Translations under genes and position numbers: made by a program
The notes under the pieces: generated by a model
Database searches by the model: none
What the model saw: the letters and a program-made list of their open reading frames with translations, nothing else
What the model was told of the DNA's origin: nothing
Shown: in pieces, positions 35,605 to 43,631 of the stretch
How positions within the stretch are numbered: the stretch's first letter is position 1
How the letters are laid out: every line of letters begins with the position of its first letter
Origin: CAWIHA01 sp963835855
Lineage (GTDB): Bacteria; Acidobacteriota; Terriglobia; Bryobacterales; Bryobacteraceae
DNA length: 64,000 nt
Assembly: GCA_963835855.1 (NCBI GenBank)
Contig: CAWIHA010000039.1
Coordinates: forward strand, 33,997 to 97,996
Reading direction: 5' to 3'

Positions 35605-36683
35605 TCCTCCGGCTGGTAACCATTGCTCAGGCGCCACCGCGCGTGGCCGAGAACGCGCCGCAATCCATCCGCCAGGCTGATCTTCGGCGACCACTGGAGC
35701 AGCGATTGCGCCAGGCCGCCGCCCGAAACGCGATTCGCCACGCCGACCGGCCGGTCATCCATGCCCGTCACCTCCGCACTGTAGCCTTCCAGGCAGATCA
35801 TGAGGCGGGCCAAGTCGAGGAGGGAAGTCAAAACCCCGGATCCCAGGTTCACCGCAGTGGCATCGTCGATCCTGCGGCAGGTTTGTATCAGTCCTTCGAT
35901 GCAGTCGTCGATGTGCAAAAAATCCCGCCCCTGCAGACCGCTGCCCCACACGCGAACGGGATTGTGGCGCGAGGCAACCCGCAGCGCAATCGCCGGGACC
36001 GGATAGGTGGGATCCTGGTCCTCTCCGTAGCCGGAGAATGGCCTCACGATCCCCACTTTCAGGCCGTACTTGCCGACAGCGATCCGGGCGAGGTATTCGC
36101 CCGTCACTTTACTCCAGCCGTACGTTAAATCCGGAGCGAGGATGCCGTTCTCAAAATCGATCATATCCTCCGTTAAGCGGTCGAAGCCATCGCTCTTCTG
36201 CCTGGTGATGGGGTACGCCGCACTGGACGAGGCATACAAAATCCTCTTTGCCTTTCCGAGGGAGGCGGCCCAAAGGAAGAACAACGAGTCAATGGCCAGA
36301 TCCATTCCCACCAGAAGGGGCTTCTCTTCGATCACTCGCCTGCCGCCGACAATGGAGGCCAGGTGGTATACCTCATCGAAAACCGGGAGTTCCGGAATCT
36401 CGAGCCTCGGGAGGATGCCCAATTCGCCGCCGGCCACCGCGGCGAAGTTCGCTTCAACAAAGATAAAATCGCGATCGCCGAGCTCGCGGATGCGGTAGCG
36501 CCGCCCCCAGCCGAGGTTCTGGCGCAATTCGGCGCGATGGAGTTCCCATTCTTCGGGAGCCTTCCCGACGCTCAAGTCGTCGATGATCGTCACGTCCGGG
36601 GCGGGCGTCTCTTGGAGAAGCGCGTAGAGCAGGTTGCGTCCGACGAAACCTGCGCCCCCGGAGATCAGGATCGCTTTGGGCAT
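35601..36683 (-). CDS. NAD-dependent epimerase/dehydratase (extended SDR)
   Basis: A 360-residue extended short-chain dehydrogenase. The NAD motif ISGGAGFVGRNLL (GxxGxxG) is at about residues 7-19. An extra loop lies around residues 45-90, and the catalytic region has YASSSAAYP and the YGWSKVTGEYLA Tyr-x3-Lys. FSGYGEDQDPTYPVPAIA and WGSGLQGRDFLHIDDCIEG are typical of nucleotide-sugar epimerases and dehydratases. It probably supplies an activated sugar to the surrounding glycosyltransferases. The exact reaction is not decidable. The ATG at 36683 is chosen at the Rossmann start; the longer frame upstream has no such features. Confidence 0.87.
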   Translation of the reverse strand: MPKAILISGGAGFVGRNLLYALLQETPAPDVTIIDDLSVGKAPEEWELHRAELRQNLGWGRRYRIRELGDRDFIFVEANFAAVAGGELGILPRLEIPELPVFDEVYHLASIVGGRRVIEEKPLLVGMDLAIDSLFFLWAASLGKAKRILYASSSAAYPITRQKSDGFDRLTEDMIDFENGILAPDLTYGWSKVTGEYLARIAVGKYGLKVGIVRPFSGYGEDQDPTYPVPAIALRVASRHNPVRVWGSGLQGRDFLHIDDCIEGLIQTCRRIDDATAVNLGSGVLTSLLDLARLMICLEGYSAEVTGMDDRPVGVANRVSGGGLAQSLLQWSPKISLADGLRRVLGHARWRLSNGYQPEE

Positions 36684-36736
36684 GGTCTGCGGCGCAGTAT
36701 ACCATGGCGGTTCGATAGATCGATTTCCTTGGTGAT

Positions 36737-37714
36737 TTAGCCCTTCCAGGCTTCCGGGTTCAGCAGGTTCGGCGGCCGGCGCCCCGCGAGCGCCGCGACG
36801 GCGTTCCCGGCCGCGAGCATGCACATCCGCCGCCGTGTGTCGATAGTGGCGCTGCCGATATGCGGCGCCAGAACCACGTTATCCAGTCTCAGCAGGAGCG
36901 GATGCACCTCGGGCTCGCGTTCGAACACGTCGAGGCCAGCGCCCGCGATCACTTTCTTGTCGAGGGCTTCAGCCAGCGCTGCCTCGTCAACCACCGGGCC
37001 GCGCGAGGTGTTCACGAGCACTGCCGTAGGCTTCATCATCCGCAGCTCGGCGGCGCCGATCAGCTTTCGCGTCGCCGGGGTAAGCGGCACGTGCAGGCTG
37101 ATGAAATCGGACTCTCGCAAGAGGCGCTCTTTGAGAACGAACTCGAGCCCAAGCTCCCGCTCGATCTCCTCCGGCGCACACCGCGTATCGTGATAGAGAA
37201 CCCGCATCGAGAAACCGCACCCGCGCCGGGCCATGGCCTGGCCAATCCGGCCCATGCCGAAGATCCCGAGCGTGCGATGATGCACGTCTTGGCCGGCCAG
37301 CAGGTCGATCGCCCAGCGGCGCCAGTTGCCCGAGTGCACGAACCGGTGCCCCTCGACGATGCGGCGGGCGGCGGCCAATAGCAGCGCGAACGCCAGGTCG
37401 GCGGTGGTATCGGTCAAAACGTCCGGCGTGTTGGTCACCAGAATTCGCTTGCGCGTCGCGGCCTCGAGGTCCACGTTGTCGAAGCCAACGGCCACGTTCG
37501 CGATGACGCGCACGCCTTCGAGCTGCTCGATGGATGCAGCGTCGAATTGATCCGTGAGCTGGCTGACGATGCCCTGCTTGCCGCGGCTGCGCGCAAGAAG
37601 CTCGTCCGGCGAAAGCCTGTCATCCGAGTTGGCGTAATCCACTTCGGCGTGCTGCGTCAGGTACTCTATGGCTTCGGGAAAGATCCGTTTGGTCACCAGA
37701 ACCGCAGGTTTCAC
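36737..37714 (-). CDS. D-isomer-specific 2-hydroxyacid dehydrogenase (glyoxylate/hydroxypyruvate reductase-like)
   Basis: A 325-residue NAD(P)-dependent reductase. The NAD domain has LGIFGMGRIGQAMARRG (GxGxxG). Catalytic residues are visible: Arg in NTSRGPVVDE, Glu in GLDVFEREPEVHP, and His in NVVLAPHIGSAT. AVGFDNVDLEAA and NTPDVLTDTTADLAF match the glyoxylate reductase/D-glycerate dehydrogenase subgroup rather than SerA, and no ACT domain follows. It lies divergent from cmk; 100 bases separate their starts. Confidence 0.9.
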   Translation of the reverse strand: MKPAVLVTKRIFPEAIEYLTQHAEVDYANSDDRLSPDELLARSRGKQGIVSQLTDQFDAASIEQLEGVRVIANVAVGFDNVDLEAATRKRILVTNTPDVLTDTTADLAFALLLAAARRIVEGHRFVHSGNWRRWAIDLLAGQDVHHRTLGIFGMGRIGQAMARRGCGFSMRVLYHDTRCAPEEIERELGLEFVLKERLLRESDFISLHVPLTPATRKLIGAAELRMMKPTAVLVNTSRGPVVDEAALAEALDKKVIAGAGLDVFEREPEVHPLLLRLDNVVLAPHIGSATIDTRRRMCMLAAGNAVAALAGRRPPNLLNPEAWKG

Positions 37715-37821
37715 GGGATGCTCCTATCCACGCGAAGTTTTGAATCTCGAAGACGCGCCGCTTGCCGCCGTAGGCCTATGCCGCGCGGTTAGCGCCATCA
37801 TACAATAGAGCACTGGTCACA

Positions 37822-38502
37822 GTGGCAAACCGGGTGGTGGTGGCGATCGACGGGCCGGCGGGCGCGGGCAAGAGCACGGTGGCGCGTCGCGTCGCCGAGG
37901 CGCTGGGATTCACGTATATCGACACAGGCGCGATGTACCGCGCGGTCGCTCTGCTGGCCTTGCGCTCCGGCGCCAACCTGGAGGACGCGGCGCGTCTGGA
38001 GGAGCTCGCGCGCGGCGCTCGCATCGACTTCGAGCCCGGCGGCTCGCGAGTGCTGCTCAACGGCGAGGACGTGAGCGAGGCGATTCGCGCCCCGGAGCTT
38101 TCGGCCGCCGCTTCCCAGGTCTCCGTGTTCCCGGGCGTGCGGCGCGTTTTGGTGGATAAGCAGCGGCAAATCGGTGCGGCTCGCAACGTCGTTATGGAAG
38201 GACGGGACATCGGCTCGGTCGTATTTCCGAACGCGGCCGTCAAAGTCTATCTCGACGCCGCCCCCGCCGTGCGCGCCCTCCGGCGCGCACGCGAGCTCGA
38301 GCAGAAAGGTGTTGCCTGCCGCCTCGGCGAGATTGAGCGAGAGATCCGCGAGCGCGACCTGCGCGACAGCACACGCACCGACTCGCCGTTGGTGCGCGCG
38401 CCCGACGCGGTGTACGTCGATACGACCGCGCTCGACGCAGACCAGGCCGGGCAGGTTATTCTAAGGATCGTAAAGGAACGTGTGTCCTCCGCGACAGGGT
38501 AA
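37822..38502 (+). CDS. cmk: Cytidylate kinase
   Basis: Phosphorylates CMP and dCMP with ATP. A 226-residue protein with the Walker A motif DGPAGAGKST at residues about 10-19, YIDTGAMYRAVA, the CMP-binding MEGRDIGSVVFP, and LRDSTRTDSPLVRAPDAVY near the C-terminus, all diagnostic. The start is a GTG at 37822. No strong ribosome binding site is seen, but it places the P-loop at the usual position. The aspartate kinase follows after 49 bases. Confidence 0.95.
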   Translation: MANRVVVAIDGPAGAGKSTVARRVAEALGFTYIDTGAMYRAVALLALRSGANLEDAARLEELARGARIDFEPGGSRVLLNGEDVSEAIRAPELSAAASQVSVFPGVRRVLVDKQRQIGAARNVVMEGRDIGSVVFPNAAVKVYLDAAPAVRALRRARELEQKGVACRLGEIEREIRERDLRDSTRTDSPLVRAPDAVYVDTTALDADQAGQVILRIVKERVSSATG

Positions 38503-38551
38503 CCGCACAGCTAAGCAGCCGGGCACCGGCGGCTGAGGACCGGTGTTTTCT

Positions 38552-39985
38552 ATGGACAATCTGCTCGTGATGAAGTTCGGCGGAACCAGCGTAGGCTCGG
38601 CGGAGCGCATCCGGGCCGCATGCACGATTGTGACGGCGGAGCAGCGGAAACGCCCGGTGGTGGCCGTGGTTTCCGCCATGGCCAAGATCACAGACCTTCT
38701 GATCGAGACGCTGCGGCGGGCTGAGGCATCCGACAAGGCGGGGTTTGAAGGCGATATCCGGCGGCTGCGGAAGCGGCACCTCGAGACCTGCCGCGAGCTG
38801 TTGCCGGCCGGCCAACAGGATTCCGTCATCCAGCGTCTTGAAAATCTCATCGCGGAATTCGATCGGATCGCCAACGGCATCTCGATGCTTGGTGAGGCCC
38901 CGCCGAGGTCCGTGGACGAGGCGGTAGCGGTGGGCGAGCGGCTTTCGACGATCCTGGTGGCTGCGTGCCTGCAGGCATCGGGCATCCGAGCCGTGCCGGT
39001 GAACGCAGCCGAGCTGATCGTTACCGACGCTGTTTTCGGCAATGCGACGCCGCTCATGGGTCCGACGCGTGAGAAGTCGCGGGCGAAGCTTCTGCCGATG
39101 CTGGAGCAGGGGTTGCTGCCTGTTGTGACCGGTTTCAACGGCGCCACCGCCGATGGCCGACCGACGACTCTCGGCCGCGGCGGCTCCGATTTTTCCGCCT
39201 CCATCCTGGCCTCCGTTCTCGACGCCTCGGCGCTTTGGATCTGGACCGACGTGGACGGCATCATGAGCGCCGACCCGCAGCTGGTGCCCAGTTGCGCGGT
39301 GCTCGAGGAAGTGACCTACCGCGAGGCCGCCGAACTGGCTTACAACGGGGCAAAAGTGCTGCACCCGCGCACGCTCGCGCCGCTGATCGAGAAGCAGATC
39401 CCGGTCTGGAGCAAGAACAGCTTCGCGCCGGAGAAGCCGGGAACGAAGATCGTCCCGCAACTGAAGGAGGCGCCCGGCGCGCGCGCCGTGACCTCCATGA
39501 CGAACGTCGCGCTGATCTCGATTGATCCGGCGAACGGCGCGATCAATGGTGTTCAGATCATGGGCCGCGCGCTCGATGGGCTCGGCCGGGCAAACGTCGA
39601 AGTCCTGGCGCTTTCGAGCTCATCCTATCGCCAGAGCTTTTGCTTCCTGGTGCGGCAGCAGGAGTTGCCGGCCGCCCTTGAGAGCCTCAAGACCACCCTG
39701 CAACTGGAGCTCGCGCACGGCTACCTGCGGCCTATCAACGTCGACGAAAACGTCGGGCTGCTGGCCGTAGTCGGTGAGGGCATGCGCGGCACGCCCGGTT
39801 TGGCGGGCCGCGTGTTCACGGCCATCTCGCGCGAGAACATCAATATCATTGCCATCGCGCAGGGCTCGAGCGAGCTGACCATCGCGATCGTGGTGCCCAA
39901 GGACGGCCTCGAGAAGGCTGTCCGCGCCGTACATGCCGAGGCCCGTCTGGGCCAGGAGCGCAAGCGCGGCGAAGGCGCGGTATAG
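38552..39985 (+). CDS. lysC: Aspartate kinase
   Basis: First step of lysine, threonine and methionine synthesis. A protein of 477 residues. The N-terminal kinase domain has VMKFGGTSVGSAERI at residues about 6-20, LGRGGSDFSA for nucleotide binding and WTDVDGIMSADP. Two ACT domains occupy about residues 325-475 (VALISIDPANGAINGVQIMG, then GLLAVVGEGMRGTPGLAGRV) and should mediate feedback control. Length and layout match monofunctional aspartokinase III-type enzymes. A GTG nine bases upstream (38543) is an alternative start; GAGGA precedes both. Confidence 0.93.
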   Translation: MDNLLVMKFGGTSVGSAERIRAACTIVTAEQRKRPVVAVVSAMAKITDLLIETLRRAEASDKAGFEGDIRRLRKRHLETCRELLPAGQQDSVIQRLENLIAEFDRIANGISMLGEAPPRSVDEAVAVGERLSTILVAACLQASGIRAVPVNAAELIVTDAVFGNATPLMGPTREKSRAKLLPMLEQGLLPVVTGFNGATADGRPTTLGRGGSDFSASILASVLDASALWIWTDVDGIMSADPQLVPSCAVLEEVTYREAAELAYNGAKVLHPRTLAPLIEKQIPVWSKNSFAPEKPGTKIVPQLKEAPGARAVTSMTNVALISIDPANGAINGVQIMGRALDGLGRANVEVLALSSSSYRQSFCFLVRQQELPAALESLKTTLQLELAHGYLRPINVDENVGLLAVVGEGMRGTPGLAGRVFTAISRENINIIAIAQGSSELTIAIVVPKDGLEKAVRAVHAEARLGQERKRGEGAV

Positions 39986-40102
39986 GCCGTGGTGAGCGTA
40001 CCCGCGGCGCGATTATCCGGCGAGCGGTGGGCCAGCCGCGGGGAGTGCGCGCCCTGACTCCGCTATAATGAACCTTCAAGCTTCCTAAGGAGTTTTATCT
40101 CG

Positions 40103-42034
40103 ATGTTTAATCTGTTTCGCAGCCGCGCCAAGCTTGTGCGCTATTTCATGGGCGCTTTGCTGTTGCTCGTCGCGCTTTCGATGGTGACGTATTTGATCCC
40201 AGGCTTCGGCAGTATGGGCGGCCGCGAGCAGGACCAGGTTGTGGCCGAGATCGGGAAAGAGGTCGTGACCGCCCAGGATGTGCGGCAGTCCATGCAACGG
40301 CTCCTCCAGAACGGCTCGATCCCGAAAGACATGGCCGGCCTCTACGTGCCGCAGCTCATCGACTCGATGATCACCGAACGCGCGCTGGTCTACGAGGCGC
40401 AGCGGCTCGGATTCCAGGCCTCGGAAGACGATGTTGTGCGCTCCATCGCCGCAACGCTTCCGCAGTTGTTCCAGAACGGCCAGTTCGCCGGGAGGGACGT
40501 TTATGCGCAATTCCTGGCCCGGCAAAACCTGACGATTCCCGAATTCGAGTCCGATGCGCGCCGGGAGTTACTGTCGGGGAAGCTGCAAAACCTCATCGCT
40601 GACAGCGTGGTCGTGACGCCGGATGAAGTCGCTAAGGAATACCAGCAAAGAAACGAGAAAATCAAGCTGGAGTACATCGCCATCAGCCCCGCTCAGGTCC
40701 GTCCCGAAATCCGCGTGACGCCAGAGGAAGTCCGAAGCTACTTCCAGGCGCACCACAGCAGCTTCAACGTGCCGGAGAAGCGGGATCTGGCGATGATCGT
40801 CGTCGATGAAGCCAGTACGGAGCGGCGGATCACACTTCCCGACGCCGAGCTGCGCAAGGTCTACGAGGCGAACAAGGACCACTACCGCACGCCGGAGCGG
40901 GTGCACGTCCGCCACATCCTGTTGAAAACCACCGGCAAGCCTCCGGACGAAATTCCCAAAATACAGGCCAAAGCCGAGGACCTGCTCAAACAACTCAAAG
41001 CGGGCGCGGACTTCGCCACACTCGCCCGCAAGTATTCCGACGACTCCGCCTCGGCGCCGAAGGGCGGCGACCTCGGCTGGATCGTGCGCGGCCAAACCGT
41101 GCCGAATTTCGAGAACGCGGCGTTTTCACTGAAGCCAAAAGAGATCAGCGGCGTGATCAAAACCGAGTACGGCTTTCACATCCTCCAGGTGCTCGAGCAT
41201 CAGGATGCGCGGCTCAAGCCCTTCGACGAGGTGAAAGACCAGCTCGCGCAGGAATGGAAACGGCAGGTTGTGTTCGACACCATGCAGCGGCTGGCCGATC
41301 AGGCGCATGATGAGCTCGTACGCAACCCGGAGCAGGCCGAACAGATCGCACATGATCTTAACGTCCCGCTGGTGAAGGTGGACAAGGTGGGGGCGGGCGA
41401 ACCGGTTCCGGACTTCGGCGTCAACCTGGACTTCCAGGATGCAATCAACTCGCTCCAGAAGGGCGGCGTCACGCCGGTAATGCAGGCGCCGGGCAATAAG
41501 CTCGTCGTCACAGTGGTGACGCACGTTCTCCCGGCGCGCCCGGCCGAGCTCTCTGAAGTCGAGAACCAGATCCGCGATACCCTCACCGCTAATAAGGTCA
41601 ACCAGCTCGTGAACCAGCGCGCCGCGCAGGTGTCCCAGAAGGCCAAGTTGGCCAATGGCGACCTGACGAAGGTGGCTCGGCAGATGGGTCTCGAGGTCAA
41701 AACCACTCAGGAGTTTACACGCAGCGGCGCGGCCGACGGTATCGGCTCGGCGGGCCTGCTCTTGGCCGGCTTCCACCAGCCGGTTGGAAGCATTTTCGGC
41801 CCGATCCCAGTTAACGGCCAGTGGTTTGTTTGCAAGATCGTCAGCCAGATCCCGCCAGATATGAGCAAGCTGCCTGAGGAAGCTGCCGCCATCCGGGCGG
41901 ATCTCAAGTCTAAGAGCGCCCGGGAGCGGACCGATCTCTTCGAGGATTCCGTAAAGACGGCGCTGATTCGCGAGAAGAAGATCAAGATCCACGAGAGCGT
42001 CGTGGACCGCATCGTCGCGAGCTATCGCGGCTAG
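40103..42034 (+). CDS. PpiD/SurA-like peptidyl-prolyl isomerase, membrane anchored
   Basis: A 643-residue chaperone. A short cytoplasmic tail is followed by one transmembrane helix (about residues 13-32), a SurA-type N-terminal chaperone domain (VTAQDVRQSMQRLL, ITERALVYEAQRLGF), a parvulin rotamase domain at about residues 265-370 (VRHILLKTTGKPP, LARKYSDDSASAPKGGDLGW, TEYGFHILQVLE), and a C-terminal helical part. This is the PpiD layout, acting on proteins leaving the Sec translocon. TATAAT at 40064-40069 and AAGGAG just before the start support a promoter and the ATG at 40103. Confidence 0.9.
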   Translation: MFNLFRSRAKLVRYFMGALLLLVALSMVTYLIPGFGSMGGREQDQVVAEIGKEVVTAQDVRQSMQRLLQNGSIPKDMAGLYVPQLIDSMITERALVYEAQRLGFQASEDDVVRSIAATLPQLFQNGQFAGRDVYAQFLARQNLTIPEFESDARRELLSGKLQNLIADSVVVTPDEVAKEYQQRNEKIKLEYIAISPAQVRPEIRVTPEEVRSYFQAHHSSFNVPEKRDLAMIVVDEASTERRITLPDAELRKVYEANKDHYRTPERVHVRHILLKTTGKPPDEIPKIQAKAEDLLKQLKAGADFATLARKYSDDSASAPKGGDLGWIVRGQTVPNFENAAFSLKPKEISGVIKTEYGFHILQVLEHQDARLKPFDEVKDQLAQEWKRQVVFDTMQRLADQAHDELVRNPEQAEQIAHDLNVPLVKVDKVGAGEPVPDFGVNLDFQDAINSLQKGGVTPVMQAPGNKLVVTVVTHVLPARPAELSEVENQIRDTLTANKVNQLVNQRAAQVSQKAKLANGDLTKVARQMGLEVKTTQEFTRSGAADGIGSAGLLLAGFHQPVGSIFGPIPVNGQWFVCKIVSQIPPDMSKLPEEAAAIRADLKSKSARERTDLFEDSVKTALIREKKIKIHESVVDRIVASYRG

Positions 42035-42057
42035 CCAGTGGACGTTCTGGGCCGCGA

Positions 42058-42726
42058 ATGATCAAGCTTCTCATCGACTTCCTGCACACTCTGACTACGC
42101 CGGAGCGGCTGCTCAAACTGCTCACGACCGTCTTCACCGGCTGGCTCGGTTACGCCTTGCTGTTTGGCGTGGTATTCGCCGAGACGGGCTTGCTGACGGG
42201 TTTCTTCCTCCCCGGCGACTCGTTCCTGTTCACCGTTGGCGTGGTCGCGGGCGCCGCGCGGCTCAACATTTACGTTTTGATTCCGCTGCTCATGGCAGCC
42301 GCCATCACCGGCGACAGCACCGGCTATTTTCTAGGCCGCCAGACGGGCCCGCGCATCTTCAGGCGGCCCAACTCCCGCCTGTTCCGCCGCGAGCACTTGA
42401 TGCGCTCGGAAGCCTTTTACGAAAAGCACGGCGGCAAAACGATCGTCTACGCGAAGTTCATTCCGATCATCCGGACATTTGCTCCCTTCGTTGCCGGAGT
42501 GTCGAGGATGAACTACCTGCGATTCCTGGCGTTCAGCGTAACGGGCGTCGCCGCCTGGGTGCTCTGTATCGCCATGCTTGGCCGCACGCTGGGCAGCATT
42601 CCGGTGGTTCGTCAGAACTTCGACAAGGTAATCCTGCTGATCATTCTCGTGTCTTTCCTGCCCATCCTGCGGGAGATGCTCAAGACGCGGCGGGATGCTT
42701 CCGCCAGGCGGGCGAGACGGCTGTGA
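42058..42726 (+). CDS. DedA family membrane protein
   Basis: A 222-residue protein with four or five hydrophobic segments. The DedA/SNARE-associated motifs are clear: FAETGLLTGFFLPGDSFLF with the acidic re-entrant loop, TGDSTGYFLGRQTGPR, and FYEKHGGKTIVYAKFIPIIR with the conserved Arg-rich strand. DedA proteins translocate lipid carriers such as undecaprenyl phosphate or phosphatidylethanolamine, which would fit the envelope and glycan genes nearby. Start ATG 24 bases after the PpiD-like gene, suggesting one transcript. Confidence 0.92.
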   Translation: MIKLLIDFLHTLTTPERLLKLLTTVFTGWLGYALLFGVVFAETGLLTGFFLPGDSFLFTVGVVAGAARLNIYVLIPLLMAAAITGDSTGYFLGRQTGPRIFRRPNSRLFRREHLMRSEAFYEKHGGKTIVYAKFIPIIRTFAPFVAGVSRMNYLRFLAFSVTGVAAWVLCIAMLGRTLGSIPVVRQNFDKVILLIILVSFLPILREMLKTRRDASARRARRL

Positions 42727-42824
42727 GCGAGGAGCCCGGCCGATTAGGCGAAACACGAAACTGTGGGCCAGTAGGAGGCCGAGGAGGCCGCAGTACGTCT
42801 CATTTGATTGCGAGAGAATGTGTT

Positions 42825-43631
42825 CTACCTTCTTGCTCCGGTTGCCGGCTCTTTGACCGGCTCCTCTTCGCTGACATTCGGCTTGTGGCGCTGGGTCAGG
42901 GCCGCGCCGAGGTAGTCGCGGTGCATGCGCGCGATTACGTCGAGGGGGATCTTCTTCGGGCACACGGCCTCGCACTCGCCGATGTTGGTGCAGTAGCCGA
43001 ACTCCTCTTCGGTCATCTGGACCACCATCGCCAGCGCGCGCCGGTCGCGTTCGGGCTGGCCTTGCGGCAGCAGGGCCAGGTGCGAGATCTTCGCGCCCAC
43101 GAACAATGACGGCGAGGCGTTTGGGCATTGCGCCACGCAGGCGCCGCAGCCGATGCAGGCCGCCGCGTCCATCGAGAGCTCGGCTTTGCCGTGCGGAACG
43201 AGAATCGAGTTCGCTTCGGGCGCGCTGCCGGTTCTTACCGAGACGTAGCCGCCGGCGGCGATGATGCGGTCGAACGCGCTGCGATCGACCGCCAGGTCTT
43301 TCACGATCGGGAACGCGCGGGCGCGCCACGGCTCCAGATACAGCTCGTCGCCATCTTTGAAGTGCCGCATGTGAAGCTGGCACACCGTCGTGCCGCGCTG
43401 GGGCCCATGCGCCACGCCGTTGATCATGAAGCCGCACATGCCGCAGATGCCTTCGCGGCAGTCGTGATCGAAGGCGATCGGCTCCTCGCCCTTGGCGATG
43501 AGGTCCTCGTTGATCACGTCCAGCATCTCCAGAAAGGACATGTGCTCGCTGATGTCGCGCGCTTCGTAGCTCACCATGCGGCCGGGGCTCGTCGCGTTCT
43601 TCTGCCGCCACACGTGGAGGATGAGGTTCAT
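42825..43631 (-). CDS. sdhB: Succinate dehydrogenase/fumarate reductase iron-sulfur subunit
   Basis: A 268-residue electron-transfer subunit. The N-terminal 2Fe-2S domain has FDHDCREGICGMCGFMING. The C-terminal 8Fe domain has CIGCGACVAQCPNASP and CTNIGECEAVCPKKIP for the 4Fe-4S and 3Fe-4S clusters. The start overlaps the sdhA stop by one base (TAATG). Sequence type matches the non-classical sdhCAB operons of Bacteroidota, Acidobacteriota and similar groups. Only three subunits are present, as expected for this type. Confidence 0.95.
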   Translation of the reverse strand: MNLILHVWRQKNATSPGRMVSYEARDISEHMSFLEMLDVINEDLIAKGEEPIAFDHDCREGICGMCGFMINGVAHGPQRGTTVCQLHMRHFKDGDELYLEPWRARAFPIVKDLAVDRSAFDRIIAAGGYVSVRTGSAPEANSILVPHGKAELSMDAAACIGCGACVAQCPNASPSLFVGAKISHLALLPQGQPERDRRALAMVVQMTEEEFGYCTNIGECEAVCPKKIPLDVIARMHRDYLGAALTQRHKPNVSEEEPVKEPATGARR

